Assembly: GCF_003369915.1 (NCBI RefSeq)
Contig: NC_046673.1
Coordinates: 12,942,001 to 13,006,000, forward strand
Source: Drosophila miranda
Taxonomy: Eukaryota > Arthropoda > Insecta > Diptera > Drosophilidae
DNA: 64,000 nucleotides
Direction of reading: 5' to 3'
Each line of letters opens with the position of its first letter. Position 1 is the stretch's first letter. The notes beneath the pieces are model-generated. The model saw only the letters and a program-made list of their open reading frames with translations. It made no database searches and had not been told where the DNA came from. The position numbers and the translations under genes are program-made. Shown here in pieces: positions 56,869-64,000 of this stretch.

Positions 56869-57556
56869 GATGAACGTGTTGTTGATCTCTAGCTTCTAGT
56901 TGCGTTGCTGCGGAAAGTTTCGCTCTGTGTGTACGGAGATCGTATTAAGAACTGGAACTATTTGACACCTTATCGCTCTAATCTGCTGGCCAAAGCTCTG
57001 CCAAGACGAGAGCTTTGGATTGCGGTAGGGCGTTTAAGGTCGTTGAAAATAACTCAGAGATTCTCTCAGCAGCTTTAATCAACCAGACCGACCAGCTATA
57101 AAAATGTATAAATAGAGCCGCCTTTTTCCGATAAGCGATATCTAAAGTTGTCTTCTACGCCAGGCGATACTTCTTAAAGTTTACCCTGGCTTGATCTACT
57201 AACACTAACCCCTAACCATACAGTATATCCAGAGATGTGCCAGTTCATACACCGAACATGTCGCACACGAACTTTCTTGATTAGATCCCCGGGTTATCAA
57301 GCCCAGCTGGCTTTTTCTCACTAAAATATGTGATTGTATGCTTTTCCCGTTTTCAAAGTTTATCAGAAGAATATACATAATATATTTCATACATATGCTT
57401 GAAGTATCAGGTCCCATCACGGCAGAGAAGACCCCGGCATTCCCAAAAGAAATCAAGACTCAAACCCTCGGCTAATGTCCAACTATGTATCAGTAGTCTT
57501 TTAATTAAAGAAATTTTGTAAGGACAAGAGTTCGAGTAGAGTTCTAAAAATTATGA

Positions 57557-57916
57557 GACACCGTAGACGCCTTGGAGGAGATATTGGACACGCGCTCCGA
57601 CTTGCTGAGAGTTGAGGGCAAGCGGATCCGAAGCCTGGTCATCCTTTGGCTCTGTGCGGGTCTTGCCGGAGCAGCATACCAAAGGCAGACTGAGCCTTAA
57701 CGAGAAGTCGGCCATGACGACGGTCCAGCTGCGTCTCTCCGATGGCAATCCGCTTCAATCTGACCCACAAGGTGGGCGACCTCAACCGCTATATCCGCCT
57801 GGCACGGCCCCAGTACTCCAGCCGGAGATTCATGCAATGTGGTCGTCATCCAGCACATGAACGAGGATCCGCCCGAGCAGTCCTCCTCCGACATTTCTGA
57901 TGTTTCTTTGGACTAA
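57557..57916 (+). pseudogene. p47-like UBX fragment, unit B
   Basis: Same frameshift and central deletion as in unit A; one private base change near the end (GTTACT to GTTTCT). TAA at 57914-57916. Confidence 0.55.
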
Positions 57917-57994
57917 AAATCAATACAGACAGTTAATAATGACAATGAATAGGATATGGTTAGCTAAAGAATTTGGGCAGATATCTTGTCTCAC

Positions 57995-58305
57995 CTTGTT
58001 GATGGGACACTAAAACTTTTCTGGCCGCTTGCAGCAGTCGACCTCATCGTGGACATTGTCACAGTTGGTGGTACCACCGCAGACCAGAGCCCTCGATGGC
58101 AATGTCCAGAGTTAGCCAACAAGCTGACCTTTAGGCCATTTGCCAGCGAACGCTTGATCCTGTGACTTCTGCCTTCGATCTGGTAGAAGTTAAAGAAGGA
58201 TTAGGATTATCCTCTACCGCACGCAGCCTCAGCTAATCTTACCCAGTAAATCCAATGCGAGATCGGCTCATAGTCCACGGCATGAATATTCTTCAGTACG
58301 AATAT
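57995..58305 (-). pseudogene. arrow/LRP-like fragment, unit B
   Basis: Same two exon pieces, splice sites and in-frame TAG as unit A; the propeller exon reads ISHWIYW instead of ISHCIYW, shared with unit C. Confidence 0.45.
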
Positions 58306-58379
58306 CTGGAGAGAGCGGCACAACACAGAGAACGGCAGCAAATATCGAAAGCACAGGGAACATAAAGTGGTGGAATAAG

Positions 58380-59339
58380 ATGAATCCAACTATTAACAAT
58401 CCACGTTCCCCATTCACCCGCTCGCGGGGTATTTTCGGATCCATGGGATCCTTCGTCTTTACCGACCAGCAGCAGCAGCAGCAGCCGGGGCTGCAGGTCC
58501 CCCCCGAAGGTTCCGCCGACAGGAATGGACTCAATGCGATGCCCTTCCTAGGCCAAATCCACACCAGTCCTCTGCTGTCCCGCCCAATGGGTCCAATAGG
58601 TCACGCTCACCCCCCCACCTTCCCTCCGATGGGGGATTCAGATGGATTCAATGCTGTGCCACAGATGGCTTCGATGGGACCACCGCCCGTGTTGAGCTCC
58701 CTCTGGACAGGCGGCGCTTCTCCGGACAGCCGCGGAGACTACTACGACGACCTCTACGAAGAGTACTCCGACTGCCGCTACGAGGGCGACTACTCGATGC
58801 CCACCGAGGAGGACCAAGAGGAGGAGTCGTGCTCCTGTCAGAGCCAGAGCGAGTTCAGCTCGATAGAGCGCACCGAGTCGGACTCGGAGTGGGAGGAGCT
58901 CTCCGACGGCCCTTCCCCCAGGGTCTCCCCGCTGGAGTCCCTCGGCGCAGTCGTGCTCTCCACAATGCAGCCGGAGCACCGTCAGCGCATGGTGGCCTTG
59001 TACCACCTCGTCTTGGAGACCGATGTGGTCAAGGTCGTGCTGCTGGTACTGCAACTGCTGTGCTGCGCGGTGTTCTGGCTGGTCGAGAAGACCGTGGGCT
59101 TCAACGAAACCGTCGGCTCGAAGCGCCACCGATTGTGGAACAGCAAGTTCAAGCTGCGCACCATCCAGCGCCAGTTGCTGTGGCGCATGGCCAATGCCCG
59201 GGGTGTCTTTGCCGTTCTCATGACCACGCCCTGGCTGTTCTCCCTCAGACTCCTGGGATTCATCCTGTCGCTGGCGGCGCTCCTGAAGAAGACCGTCGAG
59301 CAGCTGGTGTTCCAGATACGCCTGCACCTCGTGCTCTAG
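58380..59339 (+). CDS. Unrecognised 319-residue protein, copy B of the 332-residue gene
   Basis: Open throughout. Differs from copy A by in-frame indels (minus EGDY, minus two CQSQT, plus one Glu) and seven base substitutions, six of them amino-acid changing (S to P, T to A, K to R, L to P, H to Y, A to D) and one silent. The C-terminal hydrophobic part is almost unchanged. Nearest features are the arrow-like fragment behind it and the Usp39 promoter ahead. Confidence 0.65.
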   Translation: MNPTINNPRSPFTRSRGIFGSMGSFVFTDQQQQQQPGLQVPPEGSADRNGLNAMPFLGQIHTSPLLSRPMGPIGHAHPPTFPPMGDSDGFNAVPQMASMGPPPVLSSLWTGGASPDSRGDYYDDLYEEYSDCRYEGDYSMPTEEDQEEESCSCQSQSEFSSIERTESDSEWEELSDGPSPRVSPLESLGAVVLSTMQPEHRQRMVALYHLVLETDVVKVVLLVLQLLCCAVFWLVEKTVGFNETVGSKRHRLWNSKFKLRTIQRQLLWRMANARGVFAVLMTTPWLFSLRLLGFILSLAALLKKTVEQLVFQIRLHLVL

Positions 59340-59993
59340 GGGCAGCCATCGAGCAGAAAGCAGCACGCAGTATCCAATCACACACTGACAGAAGACACAC
59401 GGCCACACGATGACACTCCACCCCTCCCCTCAGAGATGTTTGCACTTCCATTTGGGCATCTATTTTCGTTGATGCTGGCATCGCAATACACGGAATCGTC
59501 TCTCCGTTTTTGGCCGCAATGAAAATAGATACATACCGAAATATTCGAAATTCAAAGTCAATTCCCACGAGAGAGCGAGACAGGCCTTCTTCTTTTGGTT
59601 TACGGCCTTTCTTTCTTCTGCCTTTGGCATCGCCCACTCCACTCTCTTTATTTTTCTTGCATTAAATTGGCAATAAAAAAAAATAAAAAAAAAAAAAAAA
59701 AAATACCGGTAACGGCACGTTGGCACGTTCCTTTCGACGAAAATTTTGTGGTTTTTCTTCCTTGTGACCTGAATTTGATGTGATTTTTGTTATTCTTCTT
59801 CCTGACGTGAATTTGACGTTAAATGACATGTTAAGTCGTTAAATATTTAATCGTTTTAAATATCGATATGCATTCAATCGATGAATCGATATTTTCAGCA
59901 CATGCAACCTTGCTACCGGCAGCCGATTTCCAGTACTGGACACCGCTATCAACAAAGTTCTTTAATTCTTATTTGACAAAACAACGGCAAGAA
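59340..59993. other. 3' UTR and Usp39 promoter region, unit B
   Basis: Near-identical to 50,069-50,734, with a longer A-rich run (59,676-59,703), an ATCGAT cluster at 59861-59892 and a short deletion (about 12 bases) just before the Usp39 ATG. Confidence 0.45.
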
Positions 59994-60331
59994 ATGGCGC
60001 AAACGAAATCCACAGGTAGTTAACATGTCTTCCCAAGCTTCTAGAAAAAACTTAACAGCATTCCATATGTTTAGCAGCTAAGCGCCCCAGGCTGGACAAC
60101 AGGCCGGCAAATATGCAAGAAGACGATGGTAAGTGAATCATTTTCACTCTTTTCCACCATGCAGAGACGCCATCCGTGTTCAATCCGAAGTATCGCGTGT
60201 GTCCCTACCTGGACACGATCAACCGCAATCTGTTGGACTTTGATTTCGAGAAGCTTTGCTCCGTTTCGCTGACGCGGATTAATGGTAGCCAGTGGCGTCG
60301 ACAACCTCCTGCACCTCACAGAACCTATTGA
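59994..60331 (+). pseudogene. Usp39: Usp39 5' exons fused to DCXR antisense, unit B
   Basis: Exons 59994-60015, 60075-60128 and from 60165; splice signals intact, intron 1 only 59 bases. The same 80-residue chimeric frame as unit A, with TGA at 60329-60331. This copy shows the empty insertion site of the retrotransposon. Confidence 0.8.
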
Positions 60332-60665
60332 GCGGAATGTGGGCCAGCAGGGGTCCGCTCTTGCCGGGATCCGACCAATTGTCACGCCCCATTTTGGTCA
60401 GCACCACTCCGGCATTGTTCACCAGTCCGTCCAAGAGTGGCACCTTGGCCAGGGCCTCTCTCACCGGCTGCCACTCGGCCAGGTCCAGCTGCAGGGGCTG
60501 AATGTGCTTGGGATCAAAGGCAGCTAGCTCCTTGAGCTGTGCCTCACTGCGGGCCACTGCTATGACCGTGGCTCCCGCGCCTGCCAGCTCTTTGACCAGT
60601 GCTTGGCCGATGCCCGCACCGGCGCCCGTCACCAAGATCACCTTGTTTTTGAGATCGGCCCACAT
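60285..60665 (-). pseudogene. DCXR-like copy C, active site deleted
   Basis: Identical deletion and truncation as copy B; one base difference in the coding part (GCCTCACTG versus GCCTCGCTG, silent in the protein). Confidence 0.85.
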
Positions 60666-61355
60666 GATGAACGTGTTGTTGATCTCTAGCTTCTAGTTGC
60701 GTTGCTGCGGAAAGTTTCGCTCTGTGTGTACGGAGATCGTATTAAGAACTGGAACTATTTGACACCTTATCGCTCTAATCTGCTGGCCAAAGCTCTGCCA
60801 AGACGAGAGCTTTGGATTGCGGTAGGGCGTTTAAGGTCGTTGAAAATAACTCAGAGATTCTCTCAGCAGCTTTAATCAACCAGACCGACCAGCTATAAAA
60901 ATGTATAAATAGAGCCGCCTTTTTCCGATAAGCGATATCTAAAGTTGTCTTCTACGCCAGGCGATACTTCTTAAAGTTTACCCTGGCTTGATCTACTAAC
61001 ACTAACCCCTAACCATACAGTATATCCAGAGATGTGCCAGTTCATACACCGAACATGTCGCACACGAACTTTCTTGATTAGATCCCCGGGTTATCAAGCC
61101 CAGCTGGCTTTTTCTCACTAAAATATGTGATTGTATGCTTTTCCCGTTTTCAAAGTTTATCAGAAGAATATACATAATATATTTCATACATATGCTTGAA
61201 GTATCAGGTCCCATCACGGCAGAGAAGACCCCGGCATTCCCAAAAGAAATCAAGACTCAAACCCTCGGCTAATGTCCAACTATGTATCAGTACAGTCTTT
61301 TAATTAAAGAAATTTTGTAAGGACAAGAGTTCGAGTAGAGTTCTAAAAATTATGA

Positions 61356-61715
61356 AACACCGTAGACGCCTTGGAGGAGATATTGGACACGCGCTCCGAC
61401 TTGCTGAGAGTTGAGGGCAAGCGGATCCGAAGCCTGGTCATCCTTTGGCTCTGTGCGGGTCTTGCCGGAGCAGCATACCAAAGGCAGACTGAGCCTTAAC
61501 GAGAAGTCGGCCATGACGACGGTCCAGCTGCGTCTCTCCGATGGCAATCCGCTTCAATCTGACCCACAAGGTGGGCGACCTCAACCGCTATATCCGCCTG
61601 GCACGGCCCCAGTACTCCAGCCGGAGATTCATGCAATGTGGTCGTCATCCAGCACATGAACGAGGATCCGCCCGAGCAGTCCTCCTCCGACATTTCTGAT
61701 GTTACTTTGGACTAA
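61356..61715 (+). pseudogene. p47-like UBX fragment, unit C
   Basis: Same lesions as units A and B; TAA at 61713-61715. Confidence 0.55.
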
Positions 61716-61793
61716 AAATCAATACAGACAGTTAATAATGACAATGAATAGGATATGGTTAGCTAAAGAATTTGGGCAGATATCTTGTCTCAC

Positions 61794-62104
61794 CTTGTTG
61801 ATGGGACACTAAAACTTTTCTGGCCGCTTGCAGCAGTCGACCTCATCGTGGACATTGTCACAGTTGGTGGTACCACCGCAGACCAGAGCCCTCGATAGCA
61901 ATGTCCAGAGTTAGCCAACAAGCTGACCTTTAGGCCATTTGCCAGCGAACGCTTGATCCTGTGACTTCTGCCTTCGATCTGGTAGAAGTTAAAGAAGGAT
62001 TAGGATTATCCTCTACCGCACGCAGCCTCAGCTAATCTTACCCAGTAAATCCAATGCGAGATCGGCTCATAGTCCACGGCATGAATATTCTTCAGTACGA
62101 ATAT
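61794..62104 (-). pseudogene. arrow/LRP-like fragment, unit C
   Basis: Same structure as unit B, with one extra base change near 61,898. It keeps the in-frame TAG. Confidence 0.45.
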
Positions 62105-62178
62105 CTGGAGAGAGCGGCACAACACAGAGAACGGCAGCAAATATCGAAAGCACAGGGAACATAAAGTGGTGGAATAAG

Positions 62179-63175
62179 ATGAATCCAACTATTAACAATC
62201 CACGTTCCCCATTCACCCGCTCGCGGGGTATTTTCGGATCCATGGGATCCTTCGTCTTTACCGACCAGCAGCAGCAGCAGCAGCCGGGGCTGCAGGTCCC
62301 CCCGAAGGTTCCGCCGACAAGAATGGACTCAATGCGATGCTCTTCCTAGGCCAAATCCACACCAGTCCTCTGCTGTCCCGCCCAATGGGTCCAATAGGTC
62401 ACGCTCACCCCCCACCTTCCCTCCGATGGGGGATTCAGATGGATTCAATGCTGTGCCACAGATGGCTTCGATGGGACCACCGCCCGTGTTGAGCTCCCTC
62501 TGGACAGGCGGCGCTTCTCCGGACAGCCGCGGAGACTACTTCGACGACCTCCACGAAGAGTACTCCGACTGCCGCTACGAGGGCGACTACGAGGGCGACT
62601 ACTCGATGCCCACCGAGGAGGACCAAGAGGAGTCGTGCTCCTGTCAGAGCCAGACCTGTCAGAGCCAGACCTGTCAGAGCCAGAGCGAGTTCAGCTCGAT
62701 AGAGCGCACCGAGTCGGACTCGGAGTGGGAGGAGCTCTCCGACGGCCCTTCCCCCAGGGTCTCCCCGCTGGAGTCCCTCGGCGCAGTCGTGCTCTCCACA
62801 ATGCAGCCGGAGCACCGTCAGCGCATGGTGGCCTTGTACCACCTCGTCTTGGAGACCGCTGTGGTCAAGGTCGTGCTGCTGGTACTGCAACTGCTGTGCT
62901 GCGCGGTGTTCTGGCTGGTCGAGAAGACCGTGGGCTTCAACGAAACCGTCGGCTCGAAGCGCCACCGATTGTGGAACAGCAAGTTCAAGCTGCGCACCAT
63001 CCAGCGCCAGTTGCTGTGGCGCATGGCCAATGCCCGGGGTGTCTTTGCCGTTCTCATGACCACGCCCTGGCTGTTCTCCCTCAGACTCCTGGGATTCATC
63101 CTGTCGCTGGCGGCGCTCCTGAAGAAGACCGTCGAGCAGCTGGTGTTCCAGATACGCCTGCACCTCGTGCTCTAG
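62179..63175 (+). pseudogene. Copy C of the 332-residue gene, frameshifted near the N-terminus
   Basis: The original ATG (62179) is present, but two C-runs are each one base shorter than in copy A (about 62,297-62,303 and 62,408-62,413). The net shift is two bases and the frame is not restored. From Met at 62426 the frame is open to the normal end (249 residues), keeping the acidic repeats and both hydrophobic segments. An internal start could still give the C-terminal part. Confidence 0.75.
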
Positions 63176-63831
63176 GGGCAGCCATCGAGCAGAAAGCAGC
63201 AAGCAGTATCCAATCACACACTGACAGAAGACACACGGCCACACGATGACACTCCACCCCTCCCCTCAGAGATGTTTGCACTTCCATTTGGGCATCTATT
63301 TTCGTTGATGCTGGCATCGCAATACACGGAATCGTCTCTCCGTTTTTGGCCGCAATGAAAATAGATACATACCGAAATATTCGAAATTCAAAGTCAATTC
63401 CCACGAGAGAGCGAGACAGGCCTTCTTCTTTTGGTTTACGGCCTTTCTTTCTTCTGCCTTTGGCATCGCCCACTCCACTCTCTTTATTTTTCTTGCATTA
63501 AATTGGCAATAATAAAAAAAAAAAAAAAATACCGGTAACGGCACGTTGGCACGTTCCTTTCGACGAAAATTTTGTGGTTTTTCTTCCTTGTGACCTGAAT
63601 TTGATGTGATTTTTGTTATTCTTCTTCCTGACGTGAATTTGACGTTAAATGACATGTTAAATCGTTAAATATTTAATCCTTTTAAATATCGATATGCATT
63701 CAATCGATGAATCGATATTTTCAGCACATGCAACCTTGCTACCGGCAGCCGATTTCCAGTACTGGACACCGCTATCAACAAAGTTCTTTAATTCTTATTT
63801 AAATGAATTTTTGACAAAACAACGGCAAGAA
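63176..63831. other. 3' UTR and Usp39 promoter region, unit C
   Basis: As in units A and B; ATCGAT cluster at 63687-63718. The A-rich run is of intermediate length. Confidence 0.45.
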
Positions 63832-64000
63832 ATGGCGCAAACGAAATCCACAGGTAGTTAACATGTCTTCCCAAGCTTCTAGAAAAAACTTAACAGCATT
63901 CCATATGTTTAGCAGCTAAGCGCCCCAGGCTGGACAACAGGCCGGCAAATATGCAAGAAGACGATGGTAAGTGAATTTGAACAGCCCTAGCATGATGGCA
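63832..64000 (+). CDS. Usp39: Usp39 first two exons, unit C, continuing beyond the window
   Basis: Exons 63832-63853 and 63913-63966 are identical in coding content to the truncated copies. The window ends in intron 2, so it cannot be told whether this copy is the complete USP39/Sad1 gene (tri-snRNP assembly and splicing) or another truncated unit. It keeps the longer intron 2 start seen at the A/B junction. Confidence 0.7.

Larger units (their letters stand above)
56488..60284. repeat. Tandem mosaic unit B
   Basis: 3.8-kb repeat of unit A content without the retrotransposon. Bounded by the same Usp39/DCXR fusion on both sides. It shares with unit C the 333-bp DCXR deletion. Private changes: loss of one EGDY and two CQSQT repeats, and a shortened Usp39 intron 2. 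Confidence 0.9.
60285..64000. repeat. Tandem mosaic unit C (runs to the window end)
   Basis: Same content and order as unit B. The last bases are in Usp39 intron 2, so either the complete Usp39 gene or a further unit lies beyond. Confidence 0.9.

Overview
The window is nuclear DNA from a Drosophila-type fly. The genes have short introns with GT/AG borders, GC-rich third codon positions in exons, AT-rich spacers and CAG/poly-Q tracts. Gene content matches the fruit-fly set: a FYVE myotubularin, cyclophilin Cyp1, WASH-complex SWIP, Iws1, a CRYL1-type dehydrogenase, proteasome alpha4, sulfite oxidase and an ARID4 homologue. Several of these (the CG3632, Cyp1, CG9914 and Pros-alpha4 orthologues) are X-linked in D. 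melanogaster as I remember it, so the segment is probably from Muller element A. Species is not decided. The repeats suggest a non-melanogaster fly, possibly of the obscura group, but that is only an impression.

Layout. From 1 to 4,018 lies the 3' part of the myotubularin gene (+). A non-coding element with terminal inverted repeats follows (4,674-5,733), then Cyp1 (+, 6.9-8.9 kb), SWIP (-, 9.8-13.6 kb), Iws1 (+, 15.9-18.2 kb), a CRYL1-like dehydrogenase (+, 20.1-21.3 kb), an unrecognised 626-residue gene (-, 21.8-23.8 kb), a secreted DUF1397 27-kDa-glycoprotein-like gene (+, 25.9-26.8 kb), an XK-related membrane protein (+, 28.1-29.3 kb), nested MITEs (29.7-30.1 kb) and proteasome alpha4 (+, 30.9-31.7 kb). 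A very large ARID4-type chromatin gene (+) runs from 33.3 to 44.2 kb. Its 3-kb second intron contains the whole sulfite oxidase gene on the opposite strand.

From 46.8 kb to the end the character changes. A DCXR-type reductase gene (-), fragments of a p47-like UBX gene (+) and of an arrow/LRP-like gene (-), an unrecognised 332-residue two-hydrophobic-segment protein gene (+) and the first exons of Usp39 (+) form one mosaic unit. That unit is present three times in tandem (A 46.8-56.5, B 56.5-60.3, C 60.3-64.0 kb). Every internal junction fuses Usp39 exon 3 to the DCXR last exon at the same base. Unit A alone carries a 5.4-kb decayed LOA/bilbo-like non-LTR retrotransposon in Usp39 intron 1. Units B and C share a 333-bp deletion that removes the DCXR active site. 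Shared changes give the tree ((B,C),A).

A second theme is a dispersed non-coding repeat (14.5-15.7, 23.9-24.9, 30.4-30.8 and part at 5.8-6.2 kb). Its end carries repeated RGTATATTT boxes and a GGTCACACTG box, resembling core-promoter Motifs 6 and 1. In three of the four copies this end points into a gene start 50-190 bp away. All exon coordinates were read by eye from splice signals and frame continuity; no search or alignment was run.
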